Assembly (NCBI GenBank): GCA_905221605.1
Contig: CAJNDS010002475.1
Location: 338,211-402,210 of the forward strand
From: Symbiodinium natans
Taxonomy: Eukaryota; Sar; Dinophyceae; Suessiales; Symbiodiniaceae
Direction: 5' to 3'
Length of the DNA stretch: 64,000 nucleotides
Shown in pieces: positions 12,414-24,293 of this stretch. The translations under genes and the position numbers were made by a program. The stretch's first letter is position 1. Each line of letters begins with the position of its first letter. The notes under the pieces are model-generated. The model worked only from the letters and a program-made list of their open reading frames with translations. It was not told the origin of the DNA and searched no databases.

Positions 12414-12467
12414 CCTAAACCCACCCTAAACCCCAAACCCCAAACCCGAAACCCTAAACCCTAAACC
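12414..12467 (-). repeat. Degenerate telomeric tract (CCCTAAA)n
   Basis: Seven units including CCCCAAA and CCCGAAA variants. Another two to three units sit at about 12901-12919. Confidence 0.85.
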
Positions 12468-13383
12468 GACCTTTTCTGAAGGCCATGTTCGCTATCCATG
12501 CTGGAACGGTTCTGGAGGGCGAGGATATCTTGATGGCAACGATGCAGCTCGACTGCCAATCAGAAACCAATCAAAATCCGGAAGCTACCTACTTAAACCC
12601 AAAACCCGAGCACACGAAGCTCTGTGGGGGAAGATCGGCTTACAGCCTGTACTCAACAACCAAAAGTCTCAAAGCCCTCAGCCTGAAATCCTAAGCTCTT
12701 AGAGGCTTGGTGTTTCCTAGAAACACTTGCCCCCAAGCCCGAAATCCCCTCTGCTCGGAGATTGTCCACCCTCAAGCTCGAAAGAGACCGGAGAAGGTTG
12801 CACATCATGTGCTTGACGAGTTTAGGCCGCCTGCTGCCCTGAACCCAAAGTCCTCTTACGCACCTCCGGCGAGCCTTCGACCTTTTAGGTCACGGAGCTG
12901 CCCTAAACCCTAAACCCTGAAACCCTCGGGGGTGCTGAGGAGTTTTGTGTAGACGGTGCTGCGGGGATTCCTGGGCGTTGTGGGGGCGTGGCGGAGCCCA
13001 GGACAATTACCGCCGCGAAGGTCCGTGGCCAAGTCTGGGGTCTGGCCTCATTCTTTGAAGACCAGAAATCAAGCGCTCTCAACCTGAGACCCTGACCTCT
13101 CTCTGACTCCCCTGTCTTAACCTCCATGAACATCGGATTGGAGCATTGCCGAGCAAGAGGAACCCGGATGAAACTGGTTGAAGTCCTGGCTCAGCTGGGC
13201 TCCGGTCTTTGAGCCTGTGTGTTGGGCTGCGGGCTTCGACTGCTGCTTTCCTGGATCCTACAAGTCCGAGATCCCTAAAAAAACCCTAAATCCCCCTTAG
13301 GGTCCGCTCAGCTCAGGCCCAAAAAAAACCACCGAATCCAAGCCTGAGATCAACCGCTGAGAAGCTAGAGTCGGCCAGGTTCG

Positions 13384-13734
13384 ATGCACCAGCCTCCCGA
13401 ACTGCGTGGGCTTCTACTGCAAGGACTGCCAAAGCATCCGCAAAGAAGACGACAAGCTTCAAAGCCGCTCAAAATCCTGCTCGAAGCCCCTTGCGAGCTG
13501 CTTATCCTGTTCGAATCTTCAGTCAAGCTGATGCCATCCCTCCCCTCCGAGGGTCGCACGCCGAAGGAACAAGTTGAAAGCATGTTGAGTGGGATCTGGG
13601 GCCAACTGCCTCTTTTTGAGAGCGATCTACGGAAGGTCCTACAAAACCATGCCGCAAAAACTGGTCATGCGGCATGCTGGCCAGCGCGAACAGCAGGACA
13701 GCCAATAAAGGCTCTCAGCAACTCAAGGCTGTAA
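13384..13734 (+). CDS. Unidentified open frame, doubtful
   Basis: A 116-codon frame with an acidic/hydrophobic middle part (ILFESSVKLMPSLPSEG, then QVESMLSGIWGQLPLFESDL). Composition is protein-like, but no family is recognised and no splice partner was found. It lies 10 kb upstream of the first recognised GH47 exon, and I found no evidence that it belongs to that gene. Confidence 0.15.
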   Translation: MHQPPELRGLLLQGLPKHPQRRRQASKPLKILLEAPCELLILFESSVKLMPSLPSEGRTPKEQVESMLSGIWGQLPLFESDLRKVLQNHAAKTGHAACWPARTAGQPIKALSNSRL

Positions 13735-14135
13735 GCATCTCTGATGGGAAGAGCCCCCTTTTTCCAGCACACCTGTGTGCCATTTTACATTGGGGGGGGG
13801 GGGGATCCGTGATTCCTCCTTCGAACTCGTCACCACGGGGCAGACCACCCCCCCCCCGGAGCCCAAAGCCGATTCCAGGACATCCTCCTCGGAGAGTGGT
13901 CCGACCGCGCGGTGGACGTCCATTTCAAGGCGCCGGTTCCGGGTTCTAGGTTTAGGGTTTAGGGAGTGAGGTAATGCGGTACCTATGTAAGCTACTTCAG
14001 CTGCTTCATCCCCAAACCACCACCATCCTCCTTTCTGAACTCCCAACCCCGCAGCCCTGGTGCAACACGTTGGGCAGCCCACACAAAAGGCCCCAAGGAA
14101 AAGAGAGAGCATCCGATATTTTCACATAGATCCTA

Positions 14136-14171
14136 AACCTTAAACCTTAAACCCTAAACCCTAAACCCTAC
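14136..14171 (-). repeat. Short telomeric tract (CCCTAAA)n
   Basis: Five units, two of them CCTTAAA variants. A similar degenerate tract follows at about 14766-14813. Confidence 0.85.
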
Positions 14172-14882
14172 AGCCTAGGCGGCATGGTCTCCTCTGCAGA
14201 CGTCCGGGCGAGGCGTCGCATACCAGAAGGCCCCCTTGGAATCCAAGAGAAGCTTAGGGTTGTGCCATAGTCCCCAAAGAGTTGAAAAGATAATCATCCC
14301 TATATTGCCCTTGTAAGGAAGTTTATTTTTCATTATTTCATTTTTTGGGGGGGCTACTTCAACAAATAGTAGAAGACATATGGCTTTCGGGGGATAGGTT
14401 AAAAGCGGTTGGGTAGGGTCCAGATTCATGATGTTTCTGTATGGTCGGGTCGGGGGTCAGGCTGGAAATAAGGGGTAGGGGCCGGCCAGACTGAGAAGGA
14501 TGGCCTGGGAAGCTCAGCAAGCACCCTAAGTGATTCCACAAAAAAACCCTTGTGCAGCGAAAAACGTTCACCTCTGGTGTCAGTTTTGCCATTTGACAAT
14601 TCAATTACTAATCTTGTCAACTTGCTGGCAAGCCTAGTTTGGCAAGAATCCATGCAGAAGAATTCTTCTTAGCCAAAAGAGCCCGATGCATTTACTGGCA
14701 TGCAAGTCATTTACTGCGTGACAATACTATCTTGTTTTGGCAACCTTGATGTGGAAGACATCCCTTACCCTAAGCCCTGAACCCCAAACCCTAACCCTAA
14801 ACACTAAACCCTCATGAGAGCCGTTGATGCCCAGAAATTGCGCTTAAGACCAACCTTGGGATGCCCCCAAACACACTGAACA

Positions 14883-15084
14883 TGTGGGATGTACAACCTG
14901 AAACTAACAGTCCTTAGTTTACAACAGGGGGCACTATCATCCCAATTACTCGATCAGTGTTAGGGATCCTTTTTACTTTTTGGGTTATGGGCTTTCTTAT
15001 ATATGAACAAAAAGGATCCTTTTTTCTTCCTAGGGGAACAGGGATTAAGATTAAGGACTGTTAGTATAAGGCGGGAACATCTCA
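14883..15084. mobile_element. MITE-like element, copy 1, with 8-bp target duplication
   Basis: Terminal inverted repeats begin T..GGATGT and contain the conserved core ACTAACAGTCCTTA. The right end carries the complement TAAGGACTGTTAGTATAAG followed by GGAACATCTCA. The element is flanked by ACTGAACA at 14875-14882 and 15085-15092. It is about 202 bp long with an internal inverted repeat around AAAAAGGATCC and has no coding capacity. An 8-bp duplication with short TIRs suggests a hAT-type non-autonomous element; that assignment is inference. Confidence 0.75.
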
Positions 15085-15185
15085 ACTGAACACCCTCAAC
15101 CCCGACCCGATCCCCCTGTGCTCAACAGGCCCCATGGCGCTAAACTTGACACGACCCGACGACGGGGGAGAGTAGGGCATTGAAG

Positions 15186-15256
15186 GGTTTAGGGTTTAGG
15201 GTTTAGGGTTTAGGGTTTAGGGTTTAGGGTTTCGGGTTTCGGGTTTCGGGTTTAGG
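15186..15256 (+). repeat. Telomeric tract (TTTAGGG)n decaying to TTTCGGG
   Basis: Seven standard heptamers followed by three TTTCGGG variants and one TTTAGGG, a local homogenised variant. Confidence 0.9.
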
Positions 15257-15345
15257 GGGCAATGTAGCTTTCAGAGTGGCCTTTGCTCGTCGCGTGGCTC
15301 GTCGGAGGAACGGGCGTCGCCCCTCTTCACCAGGCCAGCTGATGG

Positions 15346-15411
15346 CTTGCTGCTTCTTGCTGCTTCTTGCTGCTTCTTGCTGCCTCTTGCTGCTTCTTGC
15401 TGCTTCTTGGA
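15346..15411. repeat. Decamer tandem repeat TTGCTGCTTC
   Basis: Six to seven copies of a 10-bp unit with single-base variants. The complementary strand would read as Gln/Ala/Ser/Arg repeats. Confidence 0.85.
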
Positions 15412-18400
15412 GTTCCCAGCTTTGAGTTGTTGGGCCTTCGACCTTCAGAAGCCCCAAAGAGGGCTTTGCAGGCCTCTCTGAATCAAAGTCCGGGGGCTTC
15501 TGGGTTTCACTCGGGGTCCCTTTGGGCATTTGGGTCCCAGAATTTGGGTCAAGTTTGGGGCTTCGCGGCAGTTTTTTTTTTTTTTTGCAACTCTTAAAGT
15601 TTTTGGGATGAGTGCCTAGGGTTTATTTGGGACTGTCAGGGTTTCGGGCGAGGATTTGGGTCCGAGCGTGTTCGTCATCATTTGGGCTTGCTTGTTGCTT
15701 AGGCTTCAGGTTTGAGGCTTGGTGGTGCCGGCTCCAGTGCGGCTTAGAGCTTGGGGCTTCACATGAGGACATGCCGGTCGCCACTGGTAGTTGCACAACC
15801 CCGAACGACATCGCGGCAGCTCCACTTGCGACTTCACATGCAACCATTTTCTGGCTCATAGACGATTCCGAGCAAGCATCCTCTGCAGGCTCTTCAGAAA
15901 ACATGCAAAAACGATCTGGTCCCCTTCCTTGTTATGTGGGGAGTCCCCCCTCTTGATGGTCTTGAAGCGCTTGCTTAGGCTTAGTGTGGTTTCCAAACTT
16001 GCTCTCGCAGCCAACAGACGGTCCTGAAAGCGGAAGGCTTTTGCAGAGCGATTCGTGCTGGTGGCTTCCCCCAATGTCGACCCAACAAAACCAGAGCAAA
16101 ATAGGCCCGCCGCCTTGCGCCGAGCGGTGATAGACATGTCTTAGTGCGAAGACGATGTATGCACAAGAATACAGCTTCACCATAATCCACAAGACCAAGC
16201 GACAACGCAGGTGCCAAAACCTTGCGGACCCCAATGCGGCGTTAAATTCGTTTCAGCAGTTTTTTGCTACTTGTTGTAAAGAGGGGAGGGGGGGGGGGGT
16301 CCGGAGTCATCCCAAGCTGCTACAAAGCGCCAAAAGCCCTTCTAATCGGAGAGGTATTTCGGCTACAACCTCGCTGGCTCGGACTTGCAGGTCTCGAGAA
16401 TGACGGTGGAGGCAGGCCTTTGGAGCATTTGTGGGGGTGCTGCGCGTTTTGGCTAAGCGGCTTTTGTTTTTGATAAGGACGTGTTTGCTGTTTGTGCCGG
16501 CTTTCGGGCTTTGGAGCCAGGATTTCGCAAGGATCTTGTGTCGAGAGTACGCAATGATGCGAGTCACAAAGCCTGGGGCCCTTGGAGAAGCTGGATTCCG
16601 AGAAAGGCTTGGGATGCCAGGCATGGCTTAAGGTTCCCGGTTTGAACGTTTGGAGGTTGACAAAGTTCGCGATGATGCATGTTCTCTTCAAGTTTCGCCA
16701 CAGATGTAAGTCGTTCTGGACGCGTCTGGACATCAGGATCCTGAAGCGCATTAAGTGTCGATGAAGTGCATTACTGGATTCTGGCCATGAGGCTGCAAAG
16801 CGCGCCTGCTTGGACTTGCAGGACCTACTGGGTGGAAGTGAGCCTTCAAATAGTTCAAACTTTGGTGTCTATTGCGCGCCCTCGCTCCTCCAAGCGCTTT
16901 GGGGGAGAGTTTGTGGGCGAGACGGTTTGAGCGAGGTGTGAGCGAGGGCAAAACTGTCCCGATGTTGTAGGGATTTGAGGCTTCCATGATCTGTCGCGAG
17001 AGAGACCTTAACTTTTCAACCCAAAGCTCCACGCATCTCATGCGAGCTCGTTAGTTTCAAAGAGGGAGCCGAAACCCAAAACTTCAATTCCTAACGATCT
17101 AGTTCAGTTCTCCTTCGCACCAGCGTGTCAAGTTCCCAGAGCTGAGAAGGAGTTTGGCATGTTCCCAGAATCGTGTTGCAGGACTGCATGGGTTTCACCT
17201 TCGAAGGCCACATGTCAGTGCGCTGAGAAGTGCTCTTGGTTGAGGGTTGACGGAAGTTTTAGGCATTCTGGGCAAGGTTTTACACCTCGAGTATACTGAT
17301 AGTGGTTTTGTGCAGCCACTAACTCCCCCCTTGGTCTTCTCCGAGGTCTTCTCAGAAACGAGGAGCGCCCGCCCCTCCCTGCCTAGCAGCAAAGCAGGGC
17401 GCGCGCTAAAGTGAGACCTGCAGTGCGTATTGACGGCACGTAAAGCTGTCAAGGCACTTGTGACATCAAAACACCCAGCGAAAGCGCAGGCCCCACGCAC
17501 CACGACACCAGGGAGGGATATTCAAAAGGAACCTATGCTTGCGACAGTACCAAATCGGTGTTCGATACGAGCCGTAACAGCCCCAGTTCCCCGTCTAAGG
17601 GTAGCATCCACAACTGGTCTCTACTTCTCAACTGGTCGGGCAAACTGCATGAGGATCATTGTTGAGGGGGCTTCGGATAAACCTTGAAATACGTACAGAG
17701 AACGGGCCCGGTACATGTCACAGCCAGCACTGATATGTAAAATGCTAAGAACAACGTCACAGCACCTTAGGCCCTGTGGCTTGCGTGCGAAGAATCATAT
17801 GAAACCTTGGACCCTCAAGACACAAGCCCCAGCCGCAGCTCTACCGCAGCTCCTGAATGTTGGTGGTCCGACTCCTTCCCACTCCTGATGGAAGCAAGGT
17901 TGGTCAGAGTGGGCATAACCATACAGTGGCCAAACCTATCGCAAATGAGCACTGGCAAGAGCACCCGCCACAATCTACTAATTACTAATTGCTTAAGAAT
18001 CCACAAAAGCAAATGTTCTTCCTTATAAGGGTAATATAGGGACTATAATCGGGGGGGTTCTTAAGCAAATAAGACCTCATCTCAATCATAATCCTCACGT
18101 TCTGGCTGAAAGAGTGACGTCTTTCTGATAATCGGCCACTAGTCACAGACGCCGTCACGCCCCGGAGCACCCTGTAATCTCCTTCGTCCTTCGCCCCAGT
18201 TGAAACTCTGAAGGCCTCTTAACCACTAAAGCCGCCTTAAATTTCAGTCAAAGCCAATAATTCCAAAAACAACAACAACAAAACATGATTGTATTTAGAA
18301 TAGATAGTAAAAAATAATAATCGTAAGAATAATAGTAATATGAATGATGACAGCTCTCAATGTGGCCGGAGGCAACCCGACCGATGCCTCATCCTTCGTT

Positions 18401-18530
18401 CGCTTTAAGGCACTGGGGAGAGTTGGCTGTGTGACTTGCTGCGACTTGCAGCAAGTTATGATTAGAATTATTTTTGTTATTACTAGTATTATAATTATTA
18501 CCCTTATGATTATTGCTAATATTATTATTC
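15412..18530. other. Gene-poor stretch, nothing recognised
   Basis: Overlapping short frames on both strands, with poly-T at about 15570-15585 and poly-G at about 16279-16300. No family motif was found. Confidence 0.5.
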
Positions 18531-18531
18531 T

Positions 18532-18745
<214 letters not shown>

Positions 18746-20277
18746 GATTAGTATTATTATGCTTCCGAGGACGGTAGGACTCTGCAAAAGCACACCGTGT
18801 TGCTAGAAGCTGGAGGGCGTCTGGAAAAAGAAAACTCATGAAGAGCAGCTGGACGCTTCGAGAAATCTCAAGCTCTGCGATGCTCTACTGGAGATTTGCA
18901 GCGCTTCAGGATACATAACCTTTGGACGCGATACTCCGGCACACGAAGTCGCAAAGCAGCAGCATACCGGAAACCCAACCCTTTCGATAGCCTCAAAGCC
19001 GAGAATCCTGAACTCGACAGCCTGGGGCTCCGGAGGTTCGGGAGTTCAGCATTCTGGATTGCCAGGACTTTGTTTTGGGATTTTTGGGGTTGCGTCCAAG
19101 AGCCTCTGAGAGCCGGAATCCCATCCGCAGTCGGGCACAAAGCTCTTGCACGATGCCACGGGGACGTTGATCTCCTACTGCTTCCAGGAGACTTCCGGCT
19201 GTGCGCTTTTGTGTTGTGCCTATTCGCCCCGTGAGTCAGAAAGTCAGAAAGGCCATAAGAGGTGTGAGGATTTCGGTGAAGGGCATGTTGCAAGCCATTT
19301 CTTGGCTTGCAGAGGTTCAGAGTTGTAAGTAAGGGAGGATTGCAGGCTGTTCAAAACGATGGGCCTTTTTGGGGATCTCGGTTCTGGTACCTTACAGTTT
19401 AGAGACCAGAATTGGCCCATAATGAAAAACAAGCCCTTTTGTTAGTTCAAGCGCAATTTCGGGCTTTCTTAGTGGGGCCGCAACTGCAAGACATTGCCTT
19501 GTCCAGGGCTTTGGATGCACAGGTTTGAGCACAAAGGCCGCTACCCTTACACGCCCGAAGTATGGCTGGGCTTCGGGCTTAGGATTGTCTTCACTCTATA
19601 CAGCCAGGCAGGAAAGCTCTCGTGACACGGAGCGATCCAGCCTCAAAACATGCGCGGTACCGTCGCGATTTGAACTTAGGTGAGAAGGTGAGAGCGCGAT
19701 TTGTCACGTCAGACGACGTCAAACATTCTGAAAACCGTCGCCCCGAATCCAGTAGCCAAGCGCGCGCCTAGGCGGGAGTGAAATTTTGACACCCTAAGAA
19801 CAAGCCATTTGACAACAAATCTGGATTGTGATTTGTGATTTCTTAGGATGCTTTGTGGTATTCTTTGCGGCTCCAGACACGCCAGGGATACTCTGTCAGG
19901 TTCAGCTCTTCTGCCACTGCAAGAATGTCTGCGGGATTCTGTGATGAGCACTGATACTGCGGGACACTCTGTGGGAGTCTCTGCGTGTTCTGCGAAAACA
20001 CCTGGCGGAATACTCTGGCTTCTCTGGGGTGGGTGGGCACAGGGTACTCTGCACGGGATTCTCTGGACATTTTCTCTGGAGGAGGAGACCAAGGCCACCA
20101 AAAACCCGGTCGAGGAAAAAATCCAAGAACCCCTGACCTGGAAAAAGCAACCACCTTAAGTTTTCAAGCTTGAGCCCGAAGGCCCGAAGCACTAAGCTCC
20201 ATATGACCTTGCAGATGGCTGGAGCTCAAAGCCCTGGCAACTGTAGCTCCGACCGTGGTGCCTGCCTCCTGCCAGCT
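18746..20277. other. No gene recognised; degenerate GGGA.TCTCTG repeats at 19850-20070
   Basis: Around 19850-20070 the phrase GGGATACTCTG and variants (GGGATTCTGTG, GGGACACTCTG, GGAATACTCTGG) recurs about ten times at spacings of 12-30 bp, a decayed minisatellite. The rest shows only short frames. Confidence 0.5.
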
Positions 20278-20415
20278 GTACCCCAAACCCCCAAACCCCA
20301 AACCCCCAAACCCCCAAACCCCCAAACCCCCAAACCCCCAAACCCCCAAAAACCCCAAACCCCCAAAAACCCCAAACCCCAAAAACCCCAAAAACCCCAA
20401 ACCCTAAACCCTAAG
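20278..20415 (-). repeat. Variant telomeric tract (CCCCAAA)n
   Basis: About 17 units of CCCCAAA, with several CCCCAAAAA, ending in two ordinary CCCTAAA. It is a homogenised one-base variant of the telomeric heptamer. Confidence 0.9.
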
Positions 20416-20551
20416 CTGCTTCGCAACAGGCAGAGTCTCGCAGCTTCGCACTTCCTGCGGATGGGGCCGCCTTCTGCGATCTCCTGGTGGTGGCCAATAG
20501 CGATTCAGGTGGCGGCTCGGGGCCTTGGGCTTGGGGGGCCCCCCAAAAATC

Positions 20552-20690
20552 TTTAGGGTTTAGGGTTTAGGGTTTAGGGTTTAGGGTTTAGGGTTTAGGT
20601 TTAGGGTTTAGGGTTGTAGGGTTCTAGGGCTTTGGGGTTTTTGGGGATTTTGGGGTTGTAGGGTTTAGGGTGGAGGGCTTAGGGTTTAAT
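20552..20690 (+). repeat. Telomeric tract (TTTAGGG)n with degenerate tail
   Basis: Nine standard heptamers to about 20617, then drifting units such as TGTAGGG, TCTAGGG and TTTTGGG. It lies 140 bp from the oppositely oriented CCCCAAA tract. Confidence 0.9.
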
Positions 20691-21034
20691 CCTCCTACGT
20701 GTTTTTGGCGCTTTTGCATCCAAGGGCCGACAGCAGCGCCAGTCTTGGGGCCTGAGGGTCGGTGGGTTGCAGAGTCGTACAGCCCAGCACACGCCATGCG
20801 TGCCACACAAAGCCTGGGGTCCCTAAACTCATCCCCCCCTCAGCCGATGGTACCCAGAACCCCAAGACTGACTCTCTGTTTCTGTTTGCGGCTCGAAGTT
20901 CGGGCCGCTATGTCTCCAGCATGCAAACATGCTTGAAGCACGCTGAGTAGAAGAGCAAGAGCCTGCTTGGAGGCATCGCTGCGGAGGCCAAGCCGCGGAA
21001 GTGAAGCCCTCACATACGCTTTCCCTAGAGCCGT

Positions 21035-21100
21035 GGTTGTAGGCCTTACCCTAAACCCTGAAACCCTGAAACCTCAACCCTCAACCCTGAACCCTACCCC
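21035..21100 (-). repeat. Degenerate telomeric tract
   Basis: CCCTAAA-like units drifted to CCCTGAA and CCCTCAA. Confidence 0.7.
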
Positions 21101-21767
21101 GAATCATGTTCAGAGCCGGACTGGACTCAACAAAGGGAGTTGCAAAACTCCCTGAACTCTCCTTTTCGGTTGTTGTTTGGTTGAGGGGGGGGGGTGTGCG
21201 ATGTGAGTTCAAAGTTTTTGCGAAGCGCAGCTCGTAGGAAAGGAGGATGGATGTGTCAGCGCCCTATCCCGACCAGGGTGGCCCTCCTTTCAGGTGAAAG
21301 GCCAAACAACGAGATGTTGATTGCTGTGTGTGCGTTGCATGCTTGGGAGTGGGGGCTATAAGGCGTTCCATCGCAAGGCCTTAAAGCCCAGGGTGCCACC
21401 CGGAAGCCTTGAAAACCACAAGAAGCTCTGTGGCAGGGCACCGTCTCCTTCTCTCAGCTTGGGACTCAGCCGAAGATGCCTTTCCCCTGAGCGTCCTTCG
21501 GGCCCGAAACTCAAAGGCGGGCCCTAGAGGCACAGAACCTGAAGAAACCCAAGCCCTGCAGGCGTTTAATGTGGGATTCAGGGCTTGGAACTGCGGGTGC
21601 AATGCCAAGAGCGACCATGTTGGGCCTCTGCGAGCATTTGCAAGTTGTGGGGATCTCGCGCCTTGGAGGGATCTCGAGTGCTTTGCGTTCCAAAGACCTT
21701 GGATCCGCAGGTGGAGTCGAAGGCCGTCAACAGCCTTGAGCTCCTGTAAACCCATTGAAACTTGAGC

Positions 21768-21905
21768 CCTAAACCCTAAACCCCAAACCCCAAACCCTAA
21801 ACCCTAAACCCTAAACCCTAAACCCTAAACCCTAAACCCTAAACCCTAAACCCTAAACCCTAAACCCTAAACCCTAAACCCTAAACCCTAAACCCTAAAC
21901 CCTAG
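21768..21905 (-). repeat. Interstitial telomeric array (CCCTAAA)n
   Basis: About 19 units, nearly perfect, oriented opposite to the arrays near the left end of the window. Confidence 0.95.
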
Positions 21906-22228
21906 CCCACGTTTCTCAACTCCGAGTCCAAGCCCTGCTGTCCCTGCCGCATTCCCTTCCCAGAGCTGCCATAGGGGCCCTAGAACCCAAACACAAAATC
22001 CTGGCACAGCTGGGCCAAAAAGTCTGGGGTTTAGGGTGGGGGGGGTTCAGCTCAGGACTAAGATCCTCAACACCTCGAACCCTGGATCTCAAACAAGTAT
22101 TGTTTGTTGGCTTCGGGCCTTTGAGGGACCATCGCCTGGACGACGAGATTGCCGACAGGAGGCGAACAGGGCGGAACAGGGCGGAACAGGGGCCTTGGCA
22201 TTCAGCCTTTCAGGATCTCCAAAGACGC

Positions 22229-22256
22229 TTTAGGGTTTAGGGTTTAGGGTTTAGGG
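22229..22256 (+). repeat. Short telomeric tract (TTTAGGG)n
   Basis: Four heptamers. Confidence 0.85.
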
Positions 22257-22565
22257 CTACAAAACCACTGCAAGTCTGTTTTGGGCTTATTTCAGCCTAA
22301 GCGTTTCTTCAGGAGGGCATATGCTAACAGCTTCCGAACAAACCTGCAAACCTCGCGCTGCCGATTGCCCCGCAAACCTTCCGCTCTTCAACTGTTCCAG
22401 ACCGCTGTAATCTGCGAAAAGACACTAAGACTAAGACTGACACAGGCCCTGCCCTAGATCCTCCCCAAAGCTAAGCTCTCACAGAGCCTCTAAGCCTCTA
22501 AGCCTCTAAGCTCCGCTTGAAGGTACCCGTCCCGCGAGGAGGATCAGCCATGCCAGGTCCAGCCG

Positions 22566-22651
22566 TAGGTTTAGGGGTTGGGTTTTAGGGTTTTAGGGTT
22601 TAGGGTGTAGGGTTTAGGGTTTAGGGTTTAGGGTTTAGGGTTTAGGGTTTA
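22566..22651 (+). repeat. Telomeric tract (TTTAGGG)n, degenerate start
   Basis: Drifted units followed by about seven standard heptamers. Confidence 0.9.
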
Positions 22652-22789
22652 CTCCGATCTGCATACAGGTGAGCGCAGAGTTCAGTCCCCCACTCAACAC
22701 CAGGAGGCGAAGCGCCCAAACCCCAGATCAACGGCTTCCAACGGCTGAGCAAGATCATGTCATGAAGCTTGCAGGGTCCTCATGTGTCT

Positions 22790-23968
22790 TCAATCGGCCA
22801 CACTCTCTACCCTGCCAAGACTGAAGAAAAAGCGCCCTAAACCCTGCACCCTAAACCCTGAACCCTGAACCCTAAACCCTAAACCCTGAGGGGCTTGGGG
22901 GGGGGGGGGGCTTCTGCACTCCGCAGGTGCCATCGCCTGCACCGAGTCCGCCCCCATGTTGTGGTGCCCCGGAAGGGTAGAAAAAGTGTGCTTCTTTTTT
23001 GTTGCAACGCTTTCTTTCGCTTTGTTCTGTTGTAAATAGTACTCTCTTTCTTGACAGAGCTTCCTACAAGTTGGCCAAGTTGTTGCAGGAGTTGTTTTGC
23101 TTGTTTTTTTTCTGGCTTGTGACCTAGACGTCTGCCTCGAAGCATGAAACTCCCACAGCACAAAAGATCCAGACATCCCGGAACCTCGCCTTCCATTCAG
23201 TGACAAAAAAAATGAGACCGCAACCCTAAGAACCCCAAGCCACAAGGTGACCCCGAGCGCTGGGCCAAGGGCAAGGAAGCGGAGCCTGACTCCGAACCGA
23301 GCCCGAAGTCGCTGGGCTTGGGATGAAGCGGGGTTCTGGATCGAAGGCTTTGGGGCTCTGCGGCGGGTTACAGCAGCGATTGGGCCCCGGCAGCCTCGCC
23401 AAGGGCACGCCAGCATTCCAGCGTCCCATGATCTTAGCCGAACTGGTGGCATGGCGGGGGGGGGTAGGCTATAACTGTTGTCTGACGGAGGTTGAAACAA
23501 GCCCCGCCCCCCGAAGTATTTTGAAGCTCGGCTCTGCTCGAAACCCCCTGCGGAATTCTTCGGGTGTGGGAATTGGGGCTGTTGAGGCCGTTCACCCCTC
23601 TGAACCCTCTGAAGCCTTAAAGCGATAAAGAGCCAAAAGGTCACACGAAGCTGGTACGGCCTCGAACTCTCGCCACTCTCCGACGTCGGACTTCGATGGT
23701 CCTGTTGACTGAGGGGAGATGAAGCTGCAAGAGGTTTTAGGGTTCTGAGGGTTTCCATGTGAGACCAGCGTGTAGTGTAGGTCGTGTGAGGATGGTTTAG
23801 CGGCTTTTGGGTCTTTAAGGCTCTCGGATTCAGAGGCTGAAGATGGTTTAGGGTGCGGCAGGCTCTAGAGTTTCTGTTAATGGCCCGCTGGCGTGCACGG
23901 CTAATGCTGACGCGCCGTGAGTCGCCTCTCATGGCTCCTTTAACGAGAGGCGACCGAATGATGTTCAT
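22790..23968 (-). CDS. Long unidentified open frame (392 codons)
   Basis: A 1.18-kb frame without a stop, starting with ATG at 23968. Composition is rich in Arg, Pro and Ser with a hydrophobic patch in the middle (LALGPALGVTLWLGVLRVAV, about residues 230-249). Its C-terminal 30 codons read through a decayed telomeric tract (repeated GFRVQG), which argues against a conserved product. No domain is recognised. The length is well beyond chance expectation for one frame, but high GC and lack of any motif keep confidence low. It would be transcribed against the neighbouring plus-strand GH47 gene. Confidence 0.25.
   Translation of the reverse strand: MNIIRSPLVKGAMRGDSRRVSISRARQRAINRNSRACRTLNHLQPLNPRALKTQKPLNHPHTTYTTRWSHMETLRTLKPLAASSPLSQQDHRSPTSESGESSRPYQLRVTFWLFIALRLQRVQRGERPQQPQFPHPKNSAGGFEQSRASKYFGGRGLFQPPSDNSYSLPPPAMPPVRLRSWDAGMLACPWRGCRGPIAAVTRRRAPKPSIQNPASSQAQRLRARFGVRLRFLALGPALGVTLWLGVLRVAVSFFLSLNGRRGSGMSGSFVLWEFHASRQTSRSQARKKTSKTTPATTWPTCRKLCQEREYYLQQNKAKESVATKKKHTFSTLPGHHNMGADSVQAMAPAECRSPPPPQAPQGLGFRVQGSGFRVQGLGRFFFSLGRVESVAD
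22829..22888 (-). repeat. Degenerate telomeric tract (CCCTAAA)n
   Basis: About eight units, including CCCTGAA and CCCTGCA variants. Confidence 0.85.
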
Positions 23969-24293
23969 AGCATTCCTAGCGTAAGCCTCCGTGTGGGGTT
24001 ACGAGTCTGCTCACGCTCATTGCTGCAAAACAAGATCCTGTGCTGAGGTGCGGTGTCTGCCGTCGCTTTGTGAGCTAGTCCTACACTCGTTCTTTTTCAA
24101 CTTCCAGGAGAGATATAGTGCAGCAGAAGAATGTCGGCTACAAGATCACTTGATTTCCTGCGACTTCTTTTTGTGTGAATACGCGGGCCACGGTGTGTTG
24201 AAATCGTGTGACCGCGCCCCTCAATTCAATTCTAGCTGTGCTAGCCCAGCGTGGGCAGTATCTGGAGCAGCCGATTCTTGCTTCTTGTGTCAG

